Source: Thalassospira sp. HF15
GTDB lineage: Bacteria > Pseudomonadota > Alphaproteobacteria > Rhodospirillales > Thalassospiraceae
Reading direction: 5' to 3'
Length of the DNA stretch: 64,000 bases
Assembly (NCBI RefSeq): GCF_011806525.1
Contig: NZ_JAAVKI010000001.1
Coordinates: forward strand, 558,001 to 622,000
Below the pieces are notes generated by a model. It did not search any database. It saw only the letters and a program-made list of their open reading frames with translations, and was not told the DNA's origin. Both the position numbers and the translations under genes were made by a program. Positions 1 through 7,699 of the stretch are shown one piece after another (the stretch's first letter is position 1; the number at the start of each line of letters is the position of its first letter).

Positions 1-1
1 G

Positions 2-88
2 GCTACTGTCGCATTATGTCTTGGATTCCTGCCCTTTATCAAAGGGGCCGTACTGGGCACACAATGGGCCATGCGGATCAAAGGATAG
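2..88 (+). CDS. C-terminal end of a DUF983-like membrane protein (truncated by window edge)
   Basis: A frame open from base 2 gives 28 residues and stops at TAG 86-88. The tail is hydrophobic and ends KGAVLGTQWAMRIKG, which resembles the end of the small DUF983 inner-membrane proteins as I remember them (an aromatic/basic finish after the second membrane helix). The start lies outside the window, so length and domain content cannot be checked. No function is known for the family. The next gene begins 71 bases downstream on the same strand. Confidence 0.5.
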   Translation, partial: ATVALCLGFLPFIKGAVLGTQWAMRIKG

Positions 89-159
89 ACATTGGCCAAA
101 CGCCAATTTTTCCATTAGAATGCGTGGGTTACCCAACCTGAATTAAACGGATTGTTTAG

Positions 160-1791
160 TTGGCCACACCGGAAACTTCACAGAACAAACATGACATCAA
201 CGACAGCGGAACGCAGCGTTTGAAACGCATCTGTGCGGCAGTCGGAATGTCTGTTTTACTTACGGCCTGTGAAAGTTCGAAACATGTTGGTGTAAGCTCC
301 CCCGACGACCCGCGGACCCACGAGTTGATTTCCCAAACCATCGAACTGGTTGCAACACGTTATATCGACCCGATCAGCCGCGAACAGATTTTGGTCAACA
401 CACTTGATGGCCTTTCCACGGTCGATGATGCCATCCGTGTGGACATCACGCCATCTGATCTCGTCCTGCAATATGATGGGCGCACGGTAGATCGCATTGC
501 CTTGCCCGCCATGTCTGGCGATGCAAATGAGCACGAAAACCTGCAGGTATGGGCAGAAATCACGCTTCATGGCTTGGCAAGCTACCGGATGCATTCGTCC
601 GAACTGCGCAGCGCGTCGACAAAGGACATCGAGTCCGCACTTATCAGTGGCGCGATCCGTAATCTGGACCGCTACAGCCGTTATGAAGGTCCGGAACGCG
701 CCGAGAATGCGCGCAACCGCCGCGATGGCTATATCGGCATCGGGGTCAGGGTGGTTGGCGGCACCGGATATCCCATCGTCAAACTTGTTCATGCCGAAAG
801 CCCGGCCGCCCGCGCGGGCCTTAACCCAGGCGATCAGATTTTGACCATCAATGGCCAGGACATGTATGGCAAAGCCAGCCGATACACTGCCGACCTCCTG
901 CATGGTGAAGAAGGAAGTTCTGTCCTGATCGAGGTGAACTCGGCAAACAGCGCAGCCATTACTCCGATGGAAATCCTGCGTGAACGCGTTATTGACCGGA
1001 CCGTCTTTGCCGAAATTCGCGATAACATTTTGATCGCACGACTTAGCAGCTTCAACTCTGCGACCGCCTCGACCCTTGCTGATAACATCATGAAGGCCAA
1101 ACTTTATGACGGTGGCCTTAACGGGGTCATTCTTGATCTTCGAGGAAACCGTGGCGGCCTCTTGCAACAAGGTGTTGCCGTTGCCGACCTGTTTCTGGAA
1201 GACGGCCCGATTGGCAAGACGTTCTCGCGCGTGACAGCAGCACGGCATATCTTCAAGGCCGAAACCGGCGACCTGACAGCCGGAGCACCGCTTGTCGTCC
1301 TGATTGACGGGCGCACAGCATCGTCTGCCGAACTGGTTGCCGCAGCCCTTCAGGACCGCCATCGTGCTGTTCTGATCGGCTCTACAAGCTTTGGCAAAGG
1401 ATCGGTTCAGGCGATCAACGATCTGCCCAATCATGGCACTCTAACATTTACCTGGTCACGCATGACCGCCCCTTCGGGCTACACGTTTGATAGAATCGGT
1501 CTTTTCCCGGCCATCTGCACGCAGACTGATGCGGGCAACACCGCAATACATCAGGTTGCCCACGCCCTTTCACAACGCGATAAAATCGCCTCGGTGATGA
1601 TGAAGTGGCGCAATCTTGATTATCAGGATGAAAAATCCCGTCGCGAGCTTCGGAATGTCTGCCCGGCCAGCACGAACGGCGAAGCATTCGACGTCGACGT
1701 GGCCTTGGAATTGCTGAAAAATCGCCGTGAATACAAGAATCTGGCCTATGCCGGGCAAGAGGAAATCGCCGATACATTTCCCAGCCAATAA
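160..1791 (+). CDS. S41-family (C-terminal processing) peptidase, predicted lipoprotein
   Basis: 543 residues. The N-terminus has basic residues (RLKR), a hydrophobic stretch and the lipobox LTAC with Cys37, so the mature protein is probably lipid-anchored at the periplasmic side of the envelope. A PDZ domain follows (about 190-260, GYIGIGVRVV ... GLNPGDQILTINGQ). The S41 core contains GVILDLRGNRGG (about 322-333), TASSAE with predicted nucleophile Ser388, and FGKGSVQ with predicted general base Lys413; the 25-residue spacing equals that of the Tsp/Prc dyad. It should cleave periplasmic proteins near their C-termini; substrates are unknown. The reading frame opens with TTG at 160; no in-frame ATG upstream of the lipobox leaves a workable signal peptide, so TTG is the likely start. 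It is an unusual Ctp because it is a lipoprotein, most relatives having a plain signal or a membrane helix. Confidence 0.85.
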   Translation: MATPETSQNKHDINDSGTQRLKRICAAVGMSVLLTACESSKHVGVSSPDDPRTHELISQTIELVATRYIDPISREQILVNTLDGLSTVDDAIRVDITPSDLVLQYDGRTVDRIALPAMSGDANEHENLQVWAEITLHGLASYRMHSSELRSASTKDIESALISGAIRNLDRYSRYEGPERAENARNRRDGYIGIGVRVVGGTGYPIVKLVHAESPAARAGLNPGDQILTINGQDMYGKASRYTADLLHGEEGSSVLIEVNSANSAAITPMEILRERVIDRTVFAEIRDNILIARLSSFNSATASTLADNIMKAKLYDGGLNGVILDLRGNRGGLLQQGVAVADLFLEDGPIGKTFSRVTAARHIFKAETGDLTAGAPLVVLIDGRTASSAELVAAALQDRHRAVLIGSTSFGKGSVQAINDLPNHGTLTFTWSRMTAPSGYTFDRIGLFPAICTQTDAGNTAIHQVAHALSQRDKIASVMMKWRNLDYQDEKSRRELRNVCPASTNGEAFDVDVALELLKNRREYKNLAYAGQEEIADTFPSQ

Positions 1792-1818
1792 ATTTGCATT
1801 CTTTTTTGCCAAAATGGC

Positions 1819-1846
1819 TTGACACTCTGCCGATAACCTTTATGTT
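1819..1846 (+). promoter_or_regulatory. Predicted sigma-70 promoter of rpmG
   Basis: TTGACA at 1819-1824, a 16-bp spacer, and TATGTT at 1841-1846. Transcription would begin near 1853, about 33 bases before the rpmG ATG. A perfect -35 element fits a highly expressed ribosomal gene. Confidence 0.65.
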
Positions 1847-1885
1847 CCGCCGCCTGAGATACACCTGAACACAGGATGCAGAGAC

Positions 1886-2053
1886 ATGGCGAAGCCCGCT
1901 TCGATCCTCGTAAAGTTGGTAAGCACCGCAGACACCGGTTACTTCTATGTTGTTAAGAAGAACCCGCGGAATACCACCGAGAAATTCCAGTTTCGCAAGT
2001 ACGACCCGGTCGTGCGTAAGCACGTCGTGTTCAAAGAAGCGAAAATGAAGTAA
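1886..2053 (+). CDS. rpmG: 50S ribosomal protein L33
   Basis: 55 residues starting [20 protein letters not shown] and containing the L33 core KKNPRN ... [23 protein letters not shown]. It is a component of the large ribosomal subunit near the E site. The length is exactly that of alphaproteobacterial L33. It lacks the four-cysteine zinc ribbon (C+ form), so it is the zinc-independent C- paralogue. The gene is monocistronic: it has its own promoter (1819-1846) and a strong terminator (2084-2119). Confidence 0.97.
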   Translation: MAKPASILVKLVSTADTGYFYVVKKNPRNTTEKFQFRKYDPVVRKHVVFKEAKMK

Positions 2054-2083
2054 TCCAGTTCTTCGGAACTGCTTACAAAGATC

Positions 2084-2119
2084 AAAAAAAGACGTGTCTT
2101 TCGGGACACGTCTTTTTTT
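2084..2119 (+). terminator. Intrinsic terminator of rpmG
   Basis: A stem GACGTGTC / GACACGTC with a TTTCGG loop, flanked by A7 and T7 runs that extend the stem. It lies 30 bases after the rpmG stop. The symmetric A/T runs suggest it can also terminate minus-strand transcription from the DUF423 gene. Confidence 0.9.
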
Positions 2120-2167
2120 GTTTCTGCCAAACTCTGGCTGCCCCCGAAATCCGGGTGACGTCAGGTA

Positions 2168-2545
2168 TTAGCCAAAGCGACGATATCCGGCCGCTGCCAA
2201 CAGCAACCATCCACCGATGAAAGCAAACCCGCCGATCGGTGCAACCGCCCCTAGCGCGGAAATACCGCTAAAGGCTATGGCATACAAAGACCCGCAGAAG
2301 AACAGGATGCCGACAAGCATCGCATAGGCTGCCATACGCAAAAACTTCTCGTCCGGCACATGATGGACCAAAGCAGCTATAGCGGCCAAGGCAACAGCAT
2401 GGACCAATTGGTAATGGGCACCTTTTTCAACGAGGCTGCGCGCGTAGTCCATATCGCTGCCCGACATGCCATGGGCAGCAAATGCACCCAATGCGACGGC
2501 CATTGCGCCATTCAGTCCGGCCATAACAACAGATATGCGCATCAT
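2168..2545 (-). CDS. DUF423-family small inner-membrane protein
   Basis: 125 residues from ATG at 2545: about four hydrophobic segments, with GAFAAHGM near the start and FCGSLYAIAFSG and GGFAFIGGWLLLAAAG near the end. This is the DUF423/YgdD pattern (GAFGAHGL ... FSGSLY ... GG); the biochemical role is unknown. The frame is open further upstream to 2707, but that extension has no membrane-protein character, crosses a terminator hairpin (2622-2653), and the ATG at 2545 has an AGGGA ribosome-binding site 5 bases ahead, so I chose the short form. A tandem ATG (2542) is an alternative start. Confidence 0.85.
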   Translation of the reverse strand: MMRISVVMAGLNGAMAVALGAFAAHGMSGSDMDYARSLVEKGAHYQLVHAVALAAIAALVHHVPDEKFLRMAAYAMLVGILFFCGSLYAIAFSGISALGAVAPIGGFAFIGGWLLLAAAGYRRFG

Positions 2546-2621
2546 TGGTTCCCTGTTTTGAAACGAAGCAATTGTTTCAAGTACCTTAGACAGCCAATGG
2601 ATGGTGCGCCATGCGAAAACG

Positions 2622-2653
2622 CAAAAAAATGGCCGTACAATAAATGTACGGCC
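2622..2653 (-). terminator. Intrinsic terminator behind the CRP-type gene
   Basis: A perfect 9-bp stem (GGCCGTACA / TGTACGGCC, 2631-2653) with an ATAAA loop, followed on the minus strand by seven Ts (plus-strand A run 2623-2629). It lies 128 bases after the stop of the CRP-type gene and just upstream of the DUF423 gene, so it separates the two. Confidence 0.85.
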
Positions 2654-2702
2654 AGTAACTCTCTTGGGGGAGATGTGCCGGATCATCGAAATGTCCGCCA
2701 CA
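2622..2702 (-). ncRNA. Candidate CRP-controlled small RNA or 3'UTR-derived RNA
   Basis: Nothing here resembles a protein gene. On the minus strand a CRP-type palindrome (2736-2751) lies about 41-42 bases before a plausible start point near 2702, with a weak -10-like TAAAGAT (2714-2708) in between, and a strong terminator ends at 2622. The roughly 80-base transcript would expose UCCCCCAAG (2671-2663), perfectly complementary over 9 bases to CUUGGGGGA, the ribosome-binding region of the adjacent CRP-type mRNA (3471-3463). The segment could equally act as part of that gene's own 3' UTR. This is inference from sequence only. Confidence 0.3.
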
Positions 2703-2735
2703 CACATATCTTTACCTTCCGATCGCTTCTACCTC

Positions 2736-2751
2736 TGTGACAGCCATCACA
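2736..2751. promoter_or_regulatory. Perfect CRP-like operator
   Basis: TGTGACAGCCATCACA: both half sites match the CRP consensus TGTGA-N6-TCACA exactly. It lies 30 bases behind the stop codon of the CRP-type gene, whose recognition helix carries the residues that read TGTGA in CRP. On the plus strand a TACAAT at 2769-2774 is a possible antisense -10. Confidence 0.6.
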
Positions 2752-2780
2752 TTAAAGTAAAAAAATCATACAATTACGTC

Positions 2781-3461
2781 CTAGTGGATTGACTCACTGA
2801 GGAACTCCTCAAGTCTGCGCACATCGGGAACGAACAGGCCGCTATCGACCTTCGTTACCAACTGGCGCCGTCCCAACGTGCTCATGACACGGGCCACAGT
2901 CTCACGCGACGTACTGACCCGCCCGGCGACTTCGGAGTGAACAGGAACGGGTGACAAAAGCGCTGCACCGTTATCATCACAAACATTTCTTGCGCGGCGC
3001 AAGACCTCTGCGACGACCCGCTCGTTTGCGCCCAGCGTGCTGACATCGACGATGCGTCGGGTAGAGTTCCGCACGATCCGGGCGAGTTCCCCAATCACGT
3101 TCCAGGCCACCGACGGGTGGTTTTTGACAACTTTTTCGAAGTTTGCAGGGCTTAGAATACCGACATTCGTATCATCGACCGCAATTACACAGGCAGAACG
3201 GGGTTCTCCGTCAATTGCGGATAGTTGCCCGACACATCCGCCGGCCCCGATTTCTTCCAGCGTGATCTCACGCCCGGAAAGCGAATAATTGACGATCCGA
3301 ACACGGCCTGAGAGAATCAGATAAACGTCTGAACTGTCAGATTCCGGTTCAATAATTTGCGCCCCGGCCGAAAATGTCTTTCGGTTAACGTGGCGTTCGA
3401 CATCTGCAATCGCGCTCTCACTGAGATCCGCGAAAATGCCGACCACTGATAATTTAACCAT
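2781..3461 (-). CDS. CRP/FNR-superfamily transcription regulator, CRP-like DNA specificity
   Basis: 226 residues from ATG 3461. Residues about 10-125 form a cyclic-nucleotide-binding beta roll; the phosphate-binding cassette reads GQLSAIDGEPRSA, which keeps the Arg-Ser pair of cAMP-binding proteins but has Gln where E. coli CRP has Glu72. The C-terminal winged helix contains STSRETVARVMSTL, which keeps the Arg-Glu-x3-Arg recognition residues of CRP (SRETVGR). No N-terminal FNR cysteines are present. It is therefore probably a cAMP- or cGMP-responsive activator reading TGTGA-type sites. A GGGGGA ribosome-binding site sits 2-3 bases before the ATG, closer than usual. The frame continues upstream to 3578, but that extension is not conserved-looking. 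A matching operator lies just downstream at 2736-2751. Its identity as the main CRP of the cell is not established. Confidence 0.85.
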   Translation of the reverse strand: MVKLSVVGIFADLSESAIADVERHVNRKTFSAGAQIIEPESDSSDVYLILSGRVRIVNYSLSGREITLEEIGAGGCVGQLSAIDGEPRSACVIAVDDTNVGILSPANFEKVVKNHPSVAWNVIGELARIVRNSTRRIVDVSTLGANERVVAEVLRRARNVCDDNGAALLSPVPVHSEVAGRVSTSRETVARVMSTLGRRQLVTKVDSGLFVPDVRRLEEFLSESIH

Positions 3462-3707
3462 ATCCCCCAAGCTTTTCACTACCGTGTTGTTCTTGTCCGA
3501 ACGCGGAATTTTATGCGTCCCCGAACATCTTTTTACTGTCCCTATCGCAATCATAAGCAAACAACTTCGGACTGACAATCATTGCCGGTCCAAAGTATTA
3601 TTCCCACTTGTGAATAGACAGAATTATGCTGCATATGCGAACATGAGTGAAACCTGTTCGATCAAGGCGACTATTTGCATTTATCCCGCATCGCGAGGAG
3701 CCAAGCC

Positions 3708-4544
3708 ATGAGTACCGAATTGGAGATTTTCCGTCGTAGCCCGACCTGCAAGCCCAAAAGTAAACACCCACTTGTTTTCGTCCACGGTGCCTATACCGGG
3801 GCGTGGTGCTGGAACGAGCACTTTCTGGCCTGGTTTGCCGATCGCGGCTTTGAAGCCGTTGCATTCTCATTGCGCGGGCATGGCGGAAGTGGTGGCCGTG
3901 AACTGCGCAGCCTCGCCTCGATTGACGATTACGTCGAGGATCTTGAGGACGTTGTCGAAACTCTTGGCAAGAAGCCCGTTCTGATTGGTCATTCCATGGG
4001 GGGCTATATCGTTCAGAAATATCTTGAACATCACAGTGCAGAAGCCGCCATATTGATGGCGTCGGTACCGCCTGAAGGCCTGATTGCCAGCAACGCCATG
4101 ATGGCGATGGCCCAACCTGATCTTTTTTTCCAGATGTGCTGGCTTCAGGCCATCGGACCGCACACCATGCTCCGTGAACGACTTGGACGCGCGATGCTAT
4201 CCCCCGATATCGCCGAAGACGAAGGCATGATCTATTTCGGACGCCTTGAAACAGAAAGCCAGCGTGCAATCGCTGACATGATGGGGGCAAACCCGATTTT
4301 CCTGACCAAGGATGAAGTGCCGTCGATGCTGGTCATGGGCGGGCGTTATGATGAGATCATTCAAAGCGAGCTGATCCACCACACCGCCAAGCGCTATGGC
4401 GCGGATTACGCGCTGATCGAAGACATCCATCACGCCATGATGCTTGATAAAAACTGGGAACAGGTCGCGGAGACCATACTGGAATGGCTGCAGGTCAAGC
4501 TTGTCAGCCAGCAACGCAGCAAGGGAAACAAGACCGCTGCCTGA
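3708..4544 (+). CDS. Alpha/beta-fold hydrolase
   Basis: 278 residues, no signal peptide, so cytosolic. It shows oxyanion-hole HGAYTG (about 26-31), the nucleophile elbow GHSMGG (Ser96), a late acidic position in VMGGRYDEI and the catalytic histidine in DIHHAMML, giving a full Ser-Asp-His triad. The split between core and lid (about 115-195, Met-rich) resembles esterases or lipases of the Hydrolase_4/Abhydrolase_6 group; the substrate cannot be read from sequence. The start ATG at 3708 has a good GAGGAG ribosome-binding site at 3693-3698, better than the upstream in-frame ATG at 3675. The gene is divergent from the CRP-type regulator, is monocistronic and has its own terminator. Confidence 0.85.
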   Translation: MSTELEIFRRSPTCKPKSKHPLVFVHGAYTGAWCWNEHFLAWFADRGFEAVAFSLRGHGGSGGRELRSLASIDDYVEDLEDVVETLGKKPVLIGHSMGGYIVQKYLEHHSAEAAILMASVPPEGLIASNAMMAMAQPDLFFQMCWLQAIGPHTMLRERLGRAMLSPDIAEDEGMIYFGRLETESQRAIADMMGANPIFLTKDEVPSMLVMGGRYDEIIQSELIHHTAKRYGADYALIEDIHHAMMLDKNWEQVAETILEWLQVKLVSQQRSKGNKTAA

Positions 4545-4577
4545 GTAACCGAACAATAGATTTTTGCTGCACATTTG

Positions 4578-4612
4578 CACCCGCATCTGCCACGATGCGG
4601 GTGTTCTCTTTT
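4578..4612 (+). terminator. Intrinsic terminator after the alpha/beta hydrolase gene
   Basis: A perfect 9-bp stem CACCCGCAT / ATGCGGGTG with an 8-base loop, followed by TTCTCTTTT. It lies 33 bases after the hydrolase stop and 36 bases before the gamma-glutamyltransferase start. Confidence 0.85.
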
Positions 4613-4648
4613 ACGCAACCCGACAAGCAAAGCAGAAAGGTCTGGAAC

Positions 4649-6436
4649 ATGCCCCACAATGCTCCCGTCTTTGGTGGAGTCCTCAAAGCCGTTGTCGCAG
4701 CAGGACTCTTTTCTACCGTTCTTATCCAAGGATCTTCTGCTCAGCAAACAACTGATGCCATTGCGCCTGAGGCAAGTACTGCCAGTTCATCTGACAAAAC
4801 GCATGGTTCACTTATCGCAAACGACTGGATGGTCAGTGCTGCCAACCCGCTTGCGGTCCAGGCCGGTGCCAATATCCTGCGTTCCGGTGGCAATGCCATT
4901 GATGCCATGGTCGCCATTCAAACCATGCTCGGTCTCGTTGAGCCACAATCATCCGGTCTTGGGGGTGGCGCCTTTCTGGTTTACTTCAACGCAACCACCG
5001 GAAAACTGACCACCCTAGATGGCCGCGAAACGGCGCCACTGAACGCAACACCAACACTGTTTCAAGATGAAAACGGTGAACCGCTTAAATTCTATGATGC
5101 TGTTGTCGGCGGCAGATCGGTCGGAACGCCGGGCACCCCTGCCCTGATGAAGGATGCTCACGAAAAATGGGGGCAGCTTCCATGGAAGGCGCTGTTTGAT
5201 CCAGCAATTGATGTCGCCAAAACCGGCTTTAAAGTTTCACCGCGTCTTGCTGCACTCATCGCCAATGATCAGGAGAAACTGTCGCGCGACCCCGAGGCCA
5301 GGGAATATTTCTTTGACAAGGATGGCGCGCCATTAACCGCGGGTACCGTCCTTAAGAACCCGAAATATGCCAAAACCCTGCAAGATCTGGCGACCAACGG
5401 GATTGTGAATTTCTATCAGGGTCCAATCGCCGAAGATATTGTTGCCAAGGTCAAAGGTGCCAGTTGGAACCCCGGGGTTCTGTCCCTTGCTGATTTCGCC
5501 AATTATCAAGTCAAGGAACGACCAACCGTTTGCGTGGAGTATCGCGAACATGATGTGTGTGGCATGGGGCCACCGTCTTCGGGTGCACTTACTGTTGGGC
5601 AGATACTCGGCCTGCTGGAACCCTATGATATTGCTGAAATGGGGCCCAGTGCGGCGCAAAGCTGGCGTTTGATTGGCGATGCATCGCGTTTGGCATTTGC
5701 CGATCGTGGGCGTTATATGGCCGATATTGATTTTGTCCCGATGCCATTGAACGGACTGCTCGACAAGACCTATCTGGCGGAACGATCCAAGCTGCTTGAC
5801 CGGGACACGGCCCTTGAAAAAGTCGAACCGGGCACGCCAAGCTTTAGCCACGCCATGAAATTGGCCGATGACGAAGCAATCGAGCTCCCAAGCACCAGCC
5901 ATTTCTCGATTGTTGATATCTATGGCAATGCCGTTTCCATGACCACCACCATCGAAAACGGCTTCGGTTCTCGCCTGATGGTGAATGGCTTTATGCTCAA
6001 TAACGAGCTGACCGATTTTTCGTTCCGCACCCATTCCGATGGCGTACCCATCGCCAATGCCTTGGCGCCGGGCAAACGTCCGCGCTCATCCATGGCGCCA
6101 ACCATCGTGATGAAAAACGACAAACCCGTAATTGTTACCGGCTCACCGGGTGGTTCGAGGATCATCGGCTATGTTGCCCAATCGCTTATCGGCATGATCG
6201 ACTGGAACATGTCTCCGCAAGAAGCCGCTAATATGCCGCATCTGGTCAATCGATTTGGCACGTTTGACCTTGAGGCCGGAACAGATGCCGAAAACCTTGC
6301 CACGGCGCTTGAAGCAATGGGCTTCAATGTCAGCATTCGCGACCTTAATTCCGGCATTCACACTATCATGGTGACCGAAGACAGCTTGATTGGTGCTGCA
6401 GATCGCCGCCGCGAAGGCATCGTCGTCGGGCAATAA
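4649..6436 (+). CDS. ggt: Gamma-glutamyltransferase, secreted
   Basis: 595 residues. A Sec signal peptide (about 1-32, LKAVVAAGLFSTVLIQGSSA) directs it to the periplasm. The GGT fold is clear: RSGGNAIDAMVA and GLGGGAFLVYF near the N-terminus, GPPSSGAL in the middle, the autoprocessing site TSHFSIVD whose Thr becomes the N-terminal nucleophile of the small subunit, and SPGGSRII near the C-terminus. It hydrolyses or transfers the gamma-glutamyl group of glutathione and related peptides. The ORF opens at 4484 inside the previous gene, but the ATG at 4649 directly precedes the signal peptide. It stands alone between two terminators. Confidence 0.95.
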   Translation: MPHNAPVFGGVLKAVVAAGLFSTVLIQGSSAQQTTDAIAPEASTASSSDKTHGSLIANDWMVSAANPLAVQAGANILRSGGNAIDAMVAIQTMLGLVEPQSSGLGGGAFLVYFNATTGKLTTLDGRETAPLNATPTLFQDENGEPLKFYDAVVGGRSVGTPGTPALMKDAHEKWGQLPWKALFDPAIDVAKTGFKVSPRLAALIANDQEKLSRDPEAREYFFDKDGAPLTAGTVLKNPKYAKTLQDLATNGIVNFYQGPIAEDIVAKVKGASWNPGVLSLADFANYQVKERPTVCVEYREHDVCGMGPPSSGALTVGQILGLLEPYDIAEMGPSAAQSWRLIGDASRLAFADRGRYMADIDFVPMPLNGLLDKTYLAERSKLLDRDTALEKVEPGTPSFSHAMKLADDEAIELPSTSHFSIVDIYGNAVSMTTTIENGFGSRLMVNGFMLNNELTDFSFRTHSDGVPIANALAPGKRPRSSMAPTIVMKNDKPVIVTGSPGGSRIIGYVAQSLIGMIDWNMSPQEAANMPHLVNRFGTFDLEAGTDAENLATALEAMGFNVSIRDLNSGIHTIMVTEDSLIGAADRRREGIVVGQ

Positions 6437-6456
6437 GAATCAAAAGCAGCAACTCA

Positions 6457-6489
6457 AAACGGGCAGCCCCATCACGGAGCTGCCCGTTT
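6457..6489. terminator. Bidirectional terminator between ggt and the HAD gene
   Basis: An 11-bp perfect inverted repeat AAACGGGCAGC / GCTGCCCGTTT with an 11-base loop, placed between convergent genes, with A/T ends on both sides. Confidence 0.8.
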
Positions 6490-6516
6490 GCATTACCTAA
6501 CCTGCCCCACCTGCTT

Positions 6517-7191
6517 TTATGCAGCAGGCACCCAATCTGCCAACAGGCGATAGAGTTCCTTGTGGTCTGATGCAATATGATGTGCGCCTGCGTTTCGGAG
6601 GTAACTTGCGGGCGTAATATCAACAAGACCAATGGTCGTTGCCCCTGATGCTACGCCGGCCCGAACGCCATTCTGACTGTCATCAACCACGATGCAGTCA
6701 GCAATATCGACACCCATTCTTTCGGCTGCCAGCAGATAGACGTCCGGGTGTGGCTTGGCATTTGCAACGTCATGGGCCGAACAAATGCGGCCTTCAAAGC
6801 GATGTTTTAGACCGACCTTGCCCAAGGAAACATCCATCTTGTCATGCGGACCATTACTGCCGATCGCCATAGGGATATTATTCTGATCAAGAAAATCAAG
6901 AATAGCCGGAACACCTTCGAACGGCTTCAAATCTCGGCGAAATGCCTCAAACGTCCGGTTATAGCACTCTTCGACCCAATCCGGAGGAAGTGTAACACCA
7001 AACCTCTCTGCCATCGCGGGCCCGACTGCAGCAAGAGTTCCCCCCAAGAAGAAATCGTGTGTTTTTTTTACATCCATTGCACAACCGTAATCGCACAACA
7101 AATCGGTCAGCACTTCGTTTGCAAGTGTCTCGGTATCGACCAAGACACCATCACAATCAAAGATAACGCCACGCACAACTGGCTTTGACAT
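6517..7191 (-). CDS. HAD-superfamily phosphatase, beta-phosphoglucomutase/Gph-like
   Basis: 224 residues. Motif I is FDCDGVLVDTE (Asp nucleophile at about residue 12), motif II is AIGSNGPH, motif III is the Lys in ANAKPHPDVY and motif IV is IVVDDSQNG. The alpha-helical cap sits between motifs I and II (class C1). Such enzymes dephosphorylate small phosphorylated metabolites or interconvert sugar phosphates; the substrate is not predictable. It lies 11 bases downstream of the ArsC/Spx-like gene on the same strand, so both are probably one transcript. Confidence 0.88.
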   Translation of the reverse strand: MSKPVVRGVIFDCDGVLVDTETLANEVLTDLLCDYGCAMDVKKTHDFFLGGTLAAVGPAMAERFGVTLPPDWVEECYNRTFEAFRRDLKPFEGVPAILDFLDQNNIPMAIGSNGPHDKMDVSLGKVGLKHRFEGRICSAHDVANAKPHPDVYLLAAERMGVDIADCIVVDDSQNGVRAGVASGATTIGLVDITPASYLRNAGAHHIASDHKELYRLLADWVPAA

Positions 7192-7202
7192 ACGTTTAAT
7201 CC

Positions 7203-7556
7203 TTACAGGCCAGCCAATTCGGTCCAGCGCGCTTCATCATAGGCAACCGTGCGGGTCGCACCGAAATCAACCACTGGACGTTTGATGACGGTCGGGTTGG
7301 CCGCAAGAATGGCAGCTGCGGCAGCACCGCCCTGCTCCAATGTCGCCTTGTCGTCATCGCTCAGATTGCGATAGCTCGGACCGCGCTTGTTAATCAAAAC
7401 ATTGCCCCCGACTTCATCAAGCCAGCCTTCAATGGTTTTGGCATCAATACCGTCGGCACGAAAATCATGGAGCTTGTTTTCGATGCCCTTTGCATCGAAC
7501 CATTTAAGCGACTTGCGGACGGTGTCGCAGTTCTTGATGCCGTAAATCGTAACCAT
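7203..7556 (-). CDS. ArsC/Spx-family thioredoxin-fold protein (YffB-like)
   Basis: 117 residues. It opens MVTIYGIKNCDTVRKSLKWF: a single cysteine at the active-site position (NCDTVRK) and the C-terminal NPTVIKRPVV loop define the ArsC/Spx/YffB group. The second resolving cysteine of classic CxxC thioredoxins is absent. YffB proteins are described as possible glutathione-dependent thiol reductases; arsenate reduction is not implied because no ars genes are nearby. It is divergent from dusA and probably cotranscribed with the HAD phosphatase. Confidence 0.85.
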   Translation of the reverse strand: MVTIYGIKNCDTVRKSLKWFDAKGIENKLHDFRADGIDAKTIEGWLDEVGGNVLINKRGPSYRNLSDDDKATLEQGGAAAAAILAANPTVIKRPVVDFGATRTVAYDEARWTELAGL

Positions 7557-7612
7557 ATCAAATCCTGTTGTTTAATATCTTCGGGATGCTGCCATGCATT
7601 GCGCAATCGGTT

Positions 7613-7641
7613 TTGACCCTAAATCCTGTAACCTATATAAA
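7613..7641 (+). promoter_or_regulatory. Predicted sigma-70 promoter of the dusA-mnmC operon
   Basis: TTGACC at 7613-7618, a 17-bp spacer and TATAAA at 7636-7641, giving a start near 7648 and a 5' leader of about 52 bases. The strength of the match also argues against translation from the longer frame that opens at 7568. Confidence 0.65.
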
Positions 7642-7699
7642 GACGGCGCTTGGAATACAGCAACCCTCTTCACCCGGCTTTGACAAAAACGGTAGGCAA

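Noticed and set aside
256..1434. 392-codon minus-strand ORF opposite the S41 peptidase
   Set aside because: Its composition is that of an antisense frame of a coding gene, with no recognisable domain, while the plus frame has full PDZ and S41 motifs.
2673..2792. 39-codon plus-strand ORF behind a GGGGGAG sequence
   Set aside because: The ribosome-binding site is too close to the ATG, the peptide resembles nothing, and the G run is better explained by complementarity with the CRP-type leader.
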